The notes: generated by a model not told the origin, from the letters alone. A stretch of 64,000 bases of DNA from Ceratothoa steindachneri (GCA_963969495.1 OZ018323.1:79990919-80054918), one strand, 5' to 3'. Positions 34,192 to 45,238 are shown, counted from the first letter of the stretch. Translations and numbers: made by a program.

Positions 34192-34571
34192 TCATGGATG
34201 TGAAAAAGCTATGATTGTATAGAGTGATAAGTAAGAATGTATGGATGGTGTGAAGAGTATTTATGTTGGAAATAAAGCATGCGGGAATGAGTGGTTTGTG
34301 ATGTCGCCATGGAGGTTTCATATCTTTATGAAGTGTACTGATGAGACGTACGAATAGGCATGAGAGAAAGTGGTGCGAGATTGATGAGGGAAGAAGTTAA
34401 GAGGACAATTTAAACCATTTCAATGAATATTTACTATGTACATGTTCTTTTAGCTATTTTAAGGAACAATAGTAACTAGTTACCTAAAAAAACATTTTGT
34501 TCAATCCATGAACATTTGCAGCTGGCACAGACTTACCAGAGGAAACTTTTCAAAATATAAAAATGTCTTTT

Positions 34572-34740
34572 TTATTGTGGTACCCCATCTGGCGACTGCC
34601 TACTTGGGCATAGGTCGCCTACTGCTAGGCTATATTAGAAAAAGGAATAACAAGGAGAAAAAGCAAGAGGAAAAGAAGGAAGCATGCTCCGGCGTCAATG
34701 ACAGGCCCGCCTCTCCCCCGGCGCAGGGGTTTTCTCACAA
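34572..34740 (-). pseudogene. Family-A LINE 3'-end fragment
   Basis: About 170 bp. Plus-strand words CATCTGGCGACTGCC and GGGCATAGGTCGCC are the terminal hairpin, and GCCTACTGCTAGGCTA is the AGCCTA stem-loop. The GCGCAGGGG/CCGGCGTC part of the 3' UTR follows. No target duplication was recognised. Confidence 0.75.
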
Positions 34741-34849
34741 GTATACATAGTTCCACTCAGGGCCCAAGTCAACTTAGAAATCTAACTAACTTTATATAGT
34801 CAAATTCTAAGCCCTTGCATTTAACTAACTTTTCTTTAGTTACAAAAAT

Positions 34850-35283
34850 AAAATTACAATAATGCTAATTCAGAATAGTTTGACTCTATTGATGCCATTT
34901 CTGAAATTGTTTCATCCAATCTTTTTTTTCTTCTAAATTTTGAATTTCTAAGTGAGTCTTTTATTTTCATTTATTCTATTTTCTTCTAGATTCATCTTTT
35001 TTAAGTTTTATAAATGTTCTCGTCTTCTTCTAGAAGCTTGATAACAATAACAATTTTTATATCAGCCTTTGTCAGATAATTGATAAAGTTATCTTCTAGT
35101 AAATGTTTATTGATTGAGAAGCCTCTTTCGGCTTCTGCATTAACTGGAGATATCAGCAATGCTAAAATTGCTAACTTGACTATTTTTTTTGCAATTCTTT
35201 GTATTTTTCTGAAGAAATATACTTTGTCCACTAAAATCTTTCACTTTATTTTGGAAAATTGTGTTTCTCAAAATCTCAGCCCA
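34850..35283 (-). pseudogene. hAT transposase C-terminal remnant
   Basis: Minus-strand reading frame 35231-35001 contains ILALLISPVNAEAERGFSIN and KHLLEDN. The sequence NAEAERGFSxNK is the signature of the hAT dimerisation domain, where xxNAxxERxFS is conserved. No DDE core was found here, and no terminal repeats were identified. It is followed directly by the 3' end of the nested family-A element. Confidence 0.65.
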
Positions 35284-38200
35284 TTGGCTAAAGCCTACTA
35301 GTAGGCTAGATTAAAAAACAAATAATATAAATAAACAAAGATAAAATAGAGAGAAAAACTAAGCACAGGCTAAAAAAAACAACGAAACAAAAAGCAGAAA
35401 TGCAACAAGAAGGAAGCGGGCTCTGGTGTCGGGGGTAGGCCTGCCTAGTCCCGGCGCAGGAACATGCGACAGTCAAATAGAGTGGAGAATGCCAGCGTCC
35501 TCCAAAGAGTCGTATAGTCCACAAGCTTGTGTGCACGAATCCATCCCGGGGCAGAAAGTACAAGCGGTAGTGATCCCTGTGCGAAGATCACCCAGACTGG
35601 AACATTCGACAAGAATGTGCCGAACAGTCTGAGGGACAACGCAGGCTAGCGTTCCATCAAATAGCGGCGCGTCCCGCGAGCGTGTCCATTTCGGAGGCGA
35701 CATTAGGGAGTAGGTCAATGGGAACAGTCGCGGCGCCATGGTACATAACTAAGTTCCTCTCGACCGTCTCCCAGGCGGCTCGGAGGGCAGCCCGTATTCC
35801 TGCCATGTAATCGATGTGAAGAAAAGCGAAACGCTGGTCTGGTTGACGAGTCCTCGCGGACTCTTTGGCGCCCTCATCTGCGCGCACATTCTCCGCAATT
35901 CCTACATGTCCAGGAACCCAGCAGAAGATAATCTGCCCGGCTCGCCAAAACCGTGGAGTCGGATATCGCGAACCAGGGGATGCGGAGATTTCAATGCCCC
36001 GAGAGCACTCAGGGCGCTTTGTGAGGCGCTACAAATCACAATCCGGTCTCCGAACGGCCACGTAGCGTAATTTCCCGTACCAAGCGATGTATTGAAACCA
36101 GCTCAGCAGTGAAGAGAGACGCTGACTTCAAACAGAGTGGATACGGCGTGGAAACCGACCCCTTCTTGGGACTTGGAGCCATCTGTATACACTGGCACGG
36201 TTCCAGCGTGACACGAAGTGTGCTCAAAAAAGGCCGAACGCAATAATCCCGGCGCTGTAGAAGCTTTGAGAGCAGAGGCGTGGCGACAAATAGTCAAAGG
36301 TGGTACCCTCGAGGGTGGCGTCGTGGGCAGAACAAGAGGCACCACCGGCCTGAGAATTATACCGAGTTCTCGAAGGAGTTTCCTAGCCATAAACCGCAAG
36401 AGCTTGGGTATGACTGGCGTCTCTCGGCGGCATAGGCACCGTCGAGATCAGTTGCGGATGCAGTGAGAGCTGTTGGCAACTCAGGAAGGCGTCGGGCTCA
36501 CGCGTATATGCATGGCGCAGAGCGATTGGCTCTCCCCGGCATCGACAAGTAGGCTCACTATGGGGGACGTGTGGAAGGGACCGGTCGCCATGCGAAGGAT
36601 GGTGTGGTGGATCGAGTCCACCTTCCGCAATACACGCTCGGTTGCGGATGCATAAAATTCGAATCCATAGTCGAGCTTTGAACGAACAAAAGATTGGGCG
36701 GAAACCGGTCGGGGTAGAGTGATCTCTTCCCGGTTTGCGAAAATCGAGCAGAGTAGCGATTCGCCAGAAGTGTTTGAGGATACCCTCTACCCATGACTTG
36801 TTGAACAAATCTAAGAGAAATGCCATGCCTCGCTCACCCAGGCGTCGAAGCATGGTGTACGGGATATCGTCCGGACCAGGGGCGGTTTCAGCTCACGAAG
36901 TGAGAGCGAAGCGCAATCACTCACAGTAAACCTGTCGTTGAAGTGTTCTCCGCCTCTGACGGTAAAGTCCAGTGGGTGGCCTTCCGCGACATCACGATGC
37001 GCATTGAATGCTGGCTGAGCAGGATCCCTGCTAGAGAATGTGGAGAAAGCGGTCGCGAAGGATTCCGCCACGAACGCGTGGTCCGAGTTGCGGTCCCATT
37101 CTCCTGGAGAACGGGAGGGGGGTCCTGCGAGAACTTGCCCAGAATATCTGATTCGCTGCCACACCTCTGTTATGCTTGAGGGGGTCTTTCCGGTTAATTG
37201 AAGACACGTATGCCCGCCAAGAAAAGCGGCGGGCTTGCTTCGAATTATACTAGAACCTAGCCCTAGCCCGACGAAATTCACCCACAGTGTACTCGTTCGG
37301 GCGGAGCTTATTGCGCATGTAAGTATAACGCTTGTGTTTGAGGGCCGTCTCACACTCGGCTGACCCGGCGTACAAAACGGCCAGACGTTCTAGGAATAGT
37401 AGTCAGGCCCACGGCGATGGGGTTGCCGGAGAACTCAACGGCCTCATCAACCGATGTAAACTCGACAGAGATAGAGACATCAGTCCTTTCCAGAAATGCG
37501 GACCACCGTGCCCGTGCCAAGTACTACCGGGGCGGGCTCGGGCTGCAGCTGCCTTGAATGGGAAAGTGATCACTACCATGGAGTTCATGGACACCCCACT
37601 ACCCAAAATCAGGCTGTGCATCGGGAGAGCACAAAGATAAATCTAGGCACGAAAATAAAGTGATGCGTAAACTCATCCACATTTAGGACACCCATCTCCA
37701 GCTCGTCGATCAGGTCAGCAAGGACTTGACCCCGGGGATTAATCGCGTAGTCTCTCCAGATGGGGGTATCTACCGTTCATATCTCCGAGCAAGAGAACGG
37801 GACTCGTAAACCGTGCCACAGAGCGGCGGAAGTCCCCTGCGTCGAAGTCAGCTGACGGTGGAATATACGCGGAAATAACAGTATACCTCCTATCCAGGTG
37901 CAGCTGCACAGCTACTGACTGAAAGGAGGTATCTAAAGCAAAGAGAAACCGGAGACATCATGCCGGGCGTAAATGGCGCATCCCCTGCACGGCTCCCATC
38001 CCGTGGTGGTGGAGTGGAAAAACCCTTATACTCCGGGAGAGTGGGCAAGGTGCAGGTGCCCAGGATGGTCTCCTGCAAAAAGATGCCTAACGGGACGAGA
38101 CGAGATGAGCCTCTGCGGCTCCTCCCAGTTGGTCCTGAGTCTAAGGCAATTCCATTGAAGGAATATGCCCTCCAGGCCTAGCTCGGAGATGCGGGGGCCC

Positions 38201-38597
38201 TCTTCGAAGAGAAGACCCTCACGGCAATGGCCGTACGCTTCCCGGAGGCAGAACTCGGGGCGCTCTCGCCTTCGAGGACTTACCGAGAAAGGTTTGGTTC
38301 GCCATGTGGGTCGTTTCCTCCCTCCGCCTCGAATCCTTACGCGAGCGGACGGAGGGGGGGGGGGGGTCTTCGGAGGCGGAAGTCACTCTTTTGGAGGATC
38401 CACCCTCTCCGCGCAACCCAGCGAAGGAGCCGGAGCTCCTTTAGTGCTGTTCTCCCTTCGGTGAGCAGCTTTTGGAACCCCGGATGATGGCCTCCTGCGA
38501 GTCTAACGACTCGGTGGAGGCGCGCTGCCGTTTCGCCTTACAGGAAACTGTCACGCTGGGGGAAGGGGGGAGGGCCCTGATTTTAGCCGGGGTTGGG
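35284..38597 (-). pseudogene. Family-A LINE, 3' portion of the outer nested element (ORF2)
   Basis: Minus-strand ORF2 remnants. The endonuclease is at 38180-37600 (QETILGTCTLPTLPEYKGFS). The linker is at 37353-36811. RT start (YRPI-like, [17 protein letters not shown]) is near 36720. Pre-RNase H is at 36460-36200. RNase H is at 36170-35800, and the C-terminal domain ([15 protein letters not shown]) is at about 35630. The 3' UTR ends in the AGCCTACTAGTAGGCT hairpin at 35296-35311. The RT catalytic core is deleted. The element continues at 45247 on the far side of the family-B insertion. Confidence 0.8.
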
Positions 38598-38605
38598 TGT
38601 GAACC
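38598..38605. repeat. Target-site duplication of family-B LINE, left copy
   Basis: TGTGAACC, repeated at 45239-45246. The uninterrupted version GGGTGTGAACCCTTT is present in the other family-A copy at about 56806. Confidence 0.9.
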
Positions 38606-38888
38606 TTTTTTTTTTTTTTTTGAGAATTTAAAAGCTGCGTAGCCCAGATGGACTATCTCGCAGCCAAATTCACTTATGGGCAGTGAATTTAAAATTATTA
38701 TTTTTAAAATATTGCCATATTAAAATACATAAAAAAGCAGAAATGTCCTTGGGACCAAAATTAGTTTAATAGGCAATATTGAGTCAGTTGAGTTAAAATC
38801 TTTTAACAAAAAATAGACTATTAAAAAATTCAACAAAATGTAAAAACATAAACTATGAATAGATCAACAATAAATATATAAAACTATT

Positions 38889-41800
38889 TTAAATTTTGTT
38901 TAAAAGATTGCTTTCTTTTAGGAAGGTTAGTATCCTAGTCACGTTAAAGAAGCAATGGGTCTCAGAAAAGATGCCCCGCAGAGCCTGCTGGGGGGCCATC
39001 TCTCTGGTAATGAAGGGAAAAGTCGTCCTTCTGAGATTCCTTAGCAATGGGCATTCTACAAATATATGGAGGACAGATATTTGTACCCCACACAGAATGC
39101 ACATAGGTGGGGGCAGCCCACTCATTAAGTGCTCATGGGTGAGCCGGCAATGGCCTATCCTCAGACGGACAAGCGCAACCTCCATTTTACGATGTCTAGT
39201 TGTACGTGGCCATGGGTGAACGGAGGGTTTTATGGAGTGGAGCTTGGTGGGAGGGAGCTCACTCCACCTCTTTTGCCATAGGCCGACCACGTATTCATTG
39301 ATCAGAGGATAGGCATCGCAGAGTGGGACTGGGGCCACTGGAGCTGTCCCCAGTGATGCTGCTTCTTTGGCTGCAGCATCTGCCCTCTCATTGCCTGGGA
39401 TGCCCACGTGACTAGGCACCCAGCAAAAGGATATCTCGTGGATGGGCGATAGTCGTAGGAGCCACCGCTGGATCTTGGAAACCAACGGATGGCTCGAACC
39501 AACATCACCCAACATTTGAAGCGAACTAAGGGAGTCTGTAAAGATAGTATGAGAACCAGATGGCCTGCCAGCTATGATAGTCAGTGCCACCATCATAGCA
39601 ACGAGTTCCGCTGTGGATGCGGAAGCTGCGTTTGGCAGGCGGACCAATGCTGTCTCAGATGGAAAGACAGCAGCTGCTCCAACTCTGTCCGGTGACTTGG
39701 ACCCATCGGTGAACACAAAAGTGCTATGCCGATGTTGAGAGGAGTGGTCGCCATACATGGCTCTCAATACTACAGGCAGGTGGTGATCCTTGGGCCTATC
39801 AGCTAGTTCCCTACATACCATTACAGGTGGTATGAGCCACGGGGGGGTCTTTGGCATGGTAAAGGGAATCACTGAGAACTCCCTTAGTTGCGCAGTGTGC
39901 TCGGCCATACGCAGAGCAAAGGGGCGAGCCAGAGATGGAGATCTATCGTATGAGGCCACTGTCCGTGTATTGAACATGCACTCATACACTGGCGTCTGCG
40001 GTAGTTGCTCAAGTCTAAGGAGGTAGTTTAAATTAGATTTGAGCCTGTGATAGGGAAGGGGGAGAACCCCGTTCTCTGCGTAGAGGCTCCACACTGGGGA
40101 GGACTTAAAGGCTCCAGAAGCCAGGCGCACACCCTGGTTACGCACAGTGTTTAGTTTTTCGAGAATGGATGGCGAGGCAGAGGAGTACACCTGTGATCCA
40201 TAGTCTAGCTTTGATTGGACCAATGCTAGATACAGGAGCCACAGGGTACGTCGATCACTTCCCCAAGAAGTGTGAGACAACAGTTTCATTATGTCCATTC
40301 TCTTTAAACAAGACCTTTTCAAGGCGTCCACATGGCGCCGGAAGGAAAGCCTTGAATCAAATATGACCCCCAGATATTTGAAATGGGGCTCAAAATCTAT
40401 AGGCACACCATATAGCGACAAAAGGAGGGGGTCCCATGTCACTAACTTATGCCCATAAAAGTGAACAGCCTTGGTCTTTACTGCGGAAAAGCGGAAACCC
40501 TTGGAGGAAGCATTTTCAGCTACAGTGCTTATAGCTCGCTGTAGCTTACGGACGATAAATGGGAGTCTGGGCGAAGAACAAATGAGCGCCAGATCATCCA
40601 CATATAACGTCGACGAAATCTCGGGAGGGAGATTTCTAACAATGCTATTAATGGCCACAGAGAAGCAGGTGACACTGAGGACACTTCCCTGTGGCACACC
40701 CTCAACTTGGTCCACGGGCTCCGATAAGGTGCCTCCAACCCTTACGCGTAGTGTGCGTCGCATCAGAAATTGCTCGACAAACCTGGGGAGGTAACCCCGC
40801 AGGCCCCAATCATGGAGTTGTTTAAGGATACCACGCCTCCAGGTGGTATCGTATGCTTTCTCAATATCAAAGAAGACAGCGATGGCGTGCTGCTTCTTTG
40901 AAAAAGCATCTCTTACGAGTGACTCCATTCGGACAAGCAGGTCTGTCGTACTCTGCTTTTTCCTGAACCCTGATTGAGAAGGAGATATGAGATTTTGAGT
41001 CTCCAAAAACCAGACGAGTCTGAAATTGACCATTCTCTCAAACACTTTACATGGACAACTGGTAAGAGCAATGGGGCGGTAATGGGTGGGCTCCGTCCCG
41101 TCCTTTCCTGGTTTGCGGAATGGAAGGACTATGGCCTCTCTCCACATGGAAGGGAAGCGGCCCTTGATCCAAATCCAGTTGTAAATGTCCAGTAAATGAG
41201 AGAGATTTTTTTTTTTTTTTTTTTTTTTTTATGAGCTCATCTGGCGACTGCCTACTTGGGCATTAGTCGCCGTATTAAAACTGGCCTAGTTCTAGGCTAC
41301 TTTAAAATAAATTAAAGAGAAAAAAAAACCCCCGAAAAAAAACAAAAAAAACAACACCCCAAAAGGGGTAAATGAGAGAGAAGGGATGGATGCATATTCC
41401 TAATCATATCATAGGAAATGCCATCCGATCCGGGGGCAGTGGATCTACAGTGCTTCAGTGCATTATGGAGCTCATGGATAGAGAAGAGTCGGTTGTAAGA
41501 CTCGTTATCCATGTTAGGCTCCATAAAGTTGAGCGGTTGCTGCTCCTGTTGGAGCCTAAAGCACTGGAATTGCATCTCATAATTATCTGGGCTTGAGATG
41601 CTAGCAAATGATCTGGCCAAGACATTGGAAATATGGGACAAGTCCCCCAACAATTCTCCAGCTTGGACAATGTTGGGAGCTGTAAAGCCATTGGATTTGC
41701 CCAATAGCTTTTTGACCCTTTTCCACACTTTGTCTATAGGCGTTTGCCAACTTATGGACGCGATGTAACCTTCCAACGAGGTCTTTCGAGCCTGTCGAAG

Positions 41801-42789
41801 GATGCGTCGCCGTGCTGCCCTTGCTATGTTACGAGCAATTTTATTTACCATCGTAGGGGAGCGATGGTAACGTCGGCAAGCCATTTTACATTCAGTCACG
41901 GCTCTCGAGCATTCAGCCGACCACCAGGGAACTTGTGGTCCGCGAGCGGTTGAGCCGGAGAGCGGGATGGAGGAGTTAGCCGCTTTATTGACGTGGACTA
42001 GGAGGTCATCGATAGCCACGTCAATATCTTCATGAGGGAATGACCCGTCATGGCTCGAGAGGTGCCTGAATTTAGGCCAGTTTGCTTTTTTTGCATTCCA
42101 TTTTTTACTAGGTGGTGGAGGGGGGCCACCTGTACATGGCGCTATAATAATGGGGAAGTGATCGCTGCCTCGCAAGTCAGGATCCACTGCCCAGTCAAAA
42201 TCAGCTCTACAGCTTGGTGAACAGAGGGACAAGTCCACGCAGGTAGAGCTGCTCGTCTGGATGTGAAATGATGTATGGCTGCCATCGTTTAGAAGGCAGA
42301 CATCATTTTCGCCCAGAAATTTCTCAATCATGTTTCCCCTAGGGTTCTTATCATGGTCCCCCCAAAGGGGGTGTCGAGCATTAAAATCCCCAATCAATAG
42401 AAAGGGGGGAGGGAGCTGTTTAATTAACTCTACTAGTTTTCTAGCTAGAGAGGCTGTGTCTTTTTCCTCACTAGGAGGGAGGTAAAGCGAGCAGACCGTA
42501 TAGTGGCGATGGGAGAACAGGCGGACAGCGACCGCCTGCAGGTCTGTCGCAAGGTCGATCTGGTTGTGGGGAACCCTGCTGTTGATGAGCACAGCAGAAC
42601 CATGGATTGGTTCTATAGGGTTCTTATAGTATCCCACAAAACCAGGAATATTGGGTACACTACACTACGAGTACCCAAGCAAGTTTCCTGTAAAGCTATA
42701 CAATCAGGATTGTAGTCTTTAAACAGGAGCTTGAGTTCTTCCCACTTGGGGAAGAGACCTTGGATGTTCCAATGAATTATTGGATACAT
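38889..42789 (-). pseudogene. Family-B ORF2: APE endonuclease, reverse transcriptase, RNase H (frameshift and insertion)
   Basis: Starts at the ATG at 42789, two bases after the ORF1 stop. The endonuclease begins MYPIIHWNIQG and has QETCLG. A one-base loss (or two-base gain) near 42650 shifts the frame, which then continues from 42637: LIGDFNARHPLWG, GSDHFPI. The frame is cut at 41367 by the nested insertion and continues from 41205. RT motifs in the downstream segment (numbered from 41147) are FRKPGKD near 10, YRPIALTS 23-30, FFDIEKAYD 92-100, GVPQGSVLS 150-158 and YVDD 182-185. RNase H lies at about 477-600 with FTDGSK, ELVAM, FTDSLSS and NERADAAAKEA. The C-terminus carries a CxxC-H-C knuckle (CILCGVQISVLHIFVEC). 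Catalytic residues are intact. Stop at 38889. Confidence 0.93.
41192..41381 (-). mobile_element. 162-bp family-A 3' fragment nested in family-B ORF2, 14-bp target duplication
   Basis: The insert 41206-41367 is flanked by GTAAATGAGAGAGA at 41192-41205 and 41368-41381. It starts with T25 (a poly(A) tail on the minus strand). It contains the GGCGAC...GTCGCC hairpin and the AGCCTA-GAAC-TAGGC stem-loop, then a short A/C-rich stretch. Total added length is 176 bp. Subtracting it makes the two halves of ORF2 fall in one frame ((42637-41147)-176 = 1314, divisible by 3), with no stop at the rejoined site. Confidence 0.95.
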
Positions 42790-42791
42790 CC

Positions 42792-44537
42792 TTACCTCTT
42801 TAAGACAATCATCCTACCCTTAGGGGTAGGAGGTTTTGGTTTTATACTACCCGTAGGGGTAGTTTTGGTCATACCAATTACCGCTTTTGGGTATGACTCT
42901 GGAGGCATCGGGAGCGTTAATTTAGCTCTCGGCTTTTCTTTTAAACGTGGCAATTTTGTTAGCTGGCTATACGAAATGACTGTCTTGACTGGAGAAGCAG
43001 ATGTGGGAGCATCTCCATCAGTCATTTCGTGAGCCGATGACATCGACTTGGCTGGTGATGGTGGCAGCGATTGTTCGGCTGGCGAAGGATTCTTGGAATC
43101 TGATGGTTGGTTCGGCTCCTCCTTGGATAAGGGGGCAGCCTCTACTACAGCTGTTTCCTGTGATGGGGTACAGGTTGATTCCTTCTCACTTAGGGCTCGA
43201 AGGAGTTCCAAAGCAGTATCAGCAAGGGGTGGGTTGCTGACTACTCGCTTTGGGGCTGTAGTTCTCTGTTCTTTGGGGGCAGGATGGATGTCCAGAGCTG
43301 GAATAGACACCACCTGCGGCCCAATCCGATTCACATCCACGTCTTGTGGAGCGGTGGCAAAGTGTTTTGCCACTCTTGGTGAATCGGGAGAGGATGGAAG
43401 GTTCCTCTTCTTTGTGCCATCAGAAGCTAGGCTAGATTTTGGTGAAGAGTTTTCTCTACCGATTGATCGTGGTTTCGGTCGAGGGGGGCTCTTAACCTTT
43501 TCAGGTGTGCGTGGAGATGCGGGTTTAGGGTGTGGAGAACCCCTTACCTGTTGAGGCACATCTCTGCGCGGAGACCTGGGTTTCGGTTGTGGAGGACTTC
43601 TTGTTTGTTCAGGAGAGCCTGTAGATGGTCTCTGGCTTCTCCCCTTCTTTGGCGTGGCGGTGCGCAAAGCATCCCCGAAGCTCACGCCAGGCTGAACGTA
43701 AGTCTCCCTAACTCTTCGTCTAGCCTCTTTATAGCTCACCCTGTTTTTATTTCGAACAGCAATGACCTCTCTCTCGTAGAGGAAGAAGGTGCATTGCTGT
43801 GATGTGGCAGAGTGGTCTCCGCCACAATTGGGGCAGCACGGCTGTTTGGAACAGGGTGTTCCGTGAAATTCTGCTGAGCAGTTTACACAAATCCTTTCGC
43901 TTTTACAAAACTTGCTTACATGGCCAAAGCGTTGGCAATGGAAGCACCGCCGGGGGTTTTCGACGTAAGGCTTGAATGGGATGTTAAGGTAGCCAGCCTT
44001 GACGTACTTGGGCGGTTCCAATCTGTTGAAAGTTAGAATTATGGTGGCGGTAGGGACCCTAGCGCCATTCACAAACCTAGAAATGCGATGTGCACTCGTT
44101 ACTTTCTGATTGGCAAGTTTTGTCACCAACCTGTCGATATCATACTCAATGAGTTCACCCGATCGAATAACACCTTTGGAGGTATTAAATGTCGGGTGAG
44201 ACGCGGATGATACATTCACTGAGGCGAACTTTTCGAGAGATTGAATTCTCTTTTGCTGCTCATTAGACTTGGCCTCGACAATCAATGCGCCATCATTGCG
44301 CGGCCACATTTGAGCAGGTTCGCCACACTTGTTTACGAAGTCGTCAAAGACATCAAAGATGTCAGCTTTGCTAAGAGGACAACGTTCGTTGCTGGATTTG
44401 AGTACAATAAAGCGGTCATAATCCAGTTCTTCGTCTACTTCTGATCCAAAAGGATCCAAGCGACGAAGATCTCTGCTTTTTTCACGGTGACCAGAGGCCG
44501 GCGGTCTCTGGGATGAGTTTTTTGAAAGTTTACCCAT
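42792..44537 (-). CDS. Family-B ORF1: RNA-binding Gag-like protein with three CCHC knuckles
   Basis: 581 residues from MGKLSKNSS, chosen because the frame upstream of 44537 looks like leader and the protein from this ATG has the usual ORF1 layout; an earlier in-frame ATG exists at 44957. Residues about 45-200 form the RRM-like/core region (YDRFIVLKSSN, ALIVEAKS, GYLNIPFKPYV). Three knuckles follow: CFHCQRFGHVSKFC, CVNCSAEFHGTPC and CPNCGGDHSATSQQC. The C-terminal third is proline/serine/lysine rich with repeated SPPRPKPRS-type motifs. It binds element RNA in the cytoplasm and takes part in target-primed reverse transcription in related LINEs. The stop is TAA, followed after two bases by the ORF2 ATG, a spacing suited to termination-reinitiation. 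Confidence 0.9.
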   Translation of the reverse strand: MGKLSKNSSQRPPASGHREKSRDLRRLDPFGSEVDEELDYDRFIVLKSSNERCPLSKADIFDVFDDFVNKCGEPAQMWPRNDGALIVEAKSNEQQKRIQSLEKFASVNVSSASHPTFNTSKGVIRSGELIEYDIDRLVTKLANQKVTSAHRISRFVNGARVPTATIILTFNRLEPPKYVKAGYLNIPFKPYVENPRRCFHCQRFGHVSKFCKSERICVNCSAEFHGTPCSKQPCCPNCGGDHSATSQQCTFFLYEREVIAVRNKNRVSYKEARRRVRETYVQPGVSFGDALRTATPKKGRSQRPSTGSPEQTRSPPQPKPRSPRRDVPQQVRGSPHPKPASPRTPEKVKSPPRPKPRSIGRENSSPKSSLASDGTKKRNLPSSPDSPRVAKHFATAPQDVDVNRIGPQVVSIPALDIHPAPKEQRTTAPKRVVSNPPLADTALELLRALSEKESTCTPSQETAVVEAAPLSKEEPNQPSDSKNPSPAEQSLPPSPAKSMSSAHEMTDGDAPTSASPVKTVISYSQLTKLPRLKEKPRAKLTLPMPPESYPKAVIGMTKTTPTGSIKPKPPTPKGRMIVLKR

Positions 44538-44840
44538 ATGATTTTTATTTTTATAAGTGGTGTCTCTGGAGCCGAGGGCATGTACCAAATCGCCATCGTG
44601 AGTCCGGAGAGCGCCCATACAGTCCAGACAGGGTAGCCCGCCCCCCGGCTCCCACTGTTGTTTCAAAAACAGCGGAGCCGCATAACGGAGTTTTACTGGA
44701 CTGCGGTGCAAAGACCTCCCGAAAGCAAAACAACGACCCAGGCAACCAAACCTACCTCCGTGGCACGGTCCTGCGGACGATGCCCCCCAGTGGGTACATC
44801 CGTCGACTCGTACAGAGTACACATACTGACTAGGACCAAG

Positions 44841-45238
44841 TGGGCCGAAAGTGCGCTGGGGTTCAGACACACAGTCGCCCCACAAGGTTATTTGAAGATG
44901 CCGGAGTGATGCCAGTGTTTGGTCATCAAACCGCCTCATGGGGTTCCCCTCACCCACCTTTTATGTTGGTGTGAGGTCACCTAGCCCTTGTGATGCCATT
45001 CACTAACTGCAGGGCCACAGCAAAGACAACCATATGGGCCAGAAGTGTGCTGGTGTCCATACACACAACTGCCCCAAAAGGTTGGTGGGTACCCTTAGAT
45101 ACCCAAACCAGGATATCCCGCCTGGTGTTCGGCCGTTGGGCACACGCTCAGTTAAAAAACAGGGGCACCACGTGAAGGTGGTGTGCCAACATTTAGGGAA
45201 CATAGGCTATGAGTTGCGCGATATTCCCCATCGCCCCC
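44841..45238 (-). promoter_or_regulatory. Family-B 5' leader with two related segments about 194 bp apart
   Basis: On the plus strand TGGGCCGAAAGTGCGCTGG at 44841 and TGGGCCAGAAGTGTGCTGG at 45035 start two diverged copies. Both are followed by a CACACA..GCCCCA..AGGTT pattern. Tandem 5' monomers act as promoters in some LINEs; a promoter role here is inference. Confidence 0.5.

Larger units (their letters stand above)
38606..45238 (-). mobile_element. Near full-length I-clade-like LINE (family B) inserted in a family-A element
   Basis: Minus-strand element of 6633 bp including a 176-bp later insertion with its duplicated target. Order 5' to 3': a leader with two related segments (45238-44538), ORF1 (44537-42792), ORF2 (42789-38889), a 3' UTR of about 270 bp, and a poly(A) tail seen as T16 at 38606. 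It has an APE endonuclease, RT, RNase H and three zinc knuckles in ORF1, the layout of I-clade LINEs. Only one small frameshift and one nested insertion break it, so it is the youngest long element in the window. The 3' UTR ends in a hairpin with arms GCTGCG and CGCAGC. Confidence 0.93.

Noticed and set aside
36811..37353. A 180-residue open frame on the minus strand that could be taken for a separate protein
   Set aside because: It is the linker between endonuclease and RT of the family-A ORF2; the same sequence recurs at 55515-55927 in pieces.
43048..43554. Long plus-strand open frame (168 residues) antisense to family-B ORF1
   Set aside because: It is a shadow of the proline/serine-rich coding region of ORF1 on the other strand.
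44538..44957. Extension of family-B ORF1 to the upstream in-frame ATG at 44957
   Set aside because: The extra 140 residues are not Gag-like, and the region reads as repeated leader. The ATG at 44537 gives the normal ORF1 size and start, though an N-terminal extension cannot be excluded.
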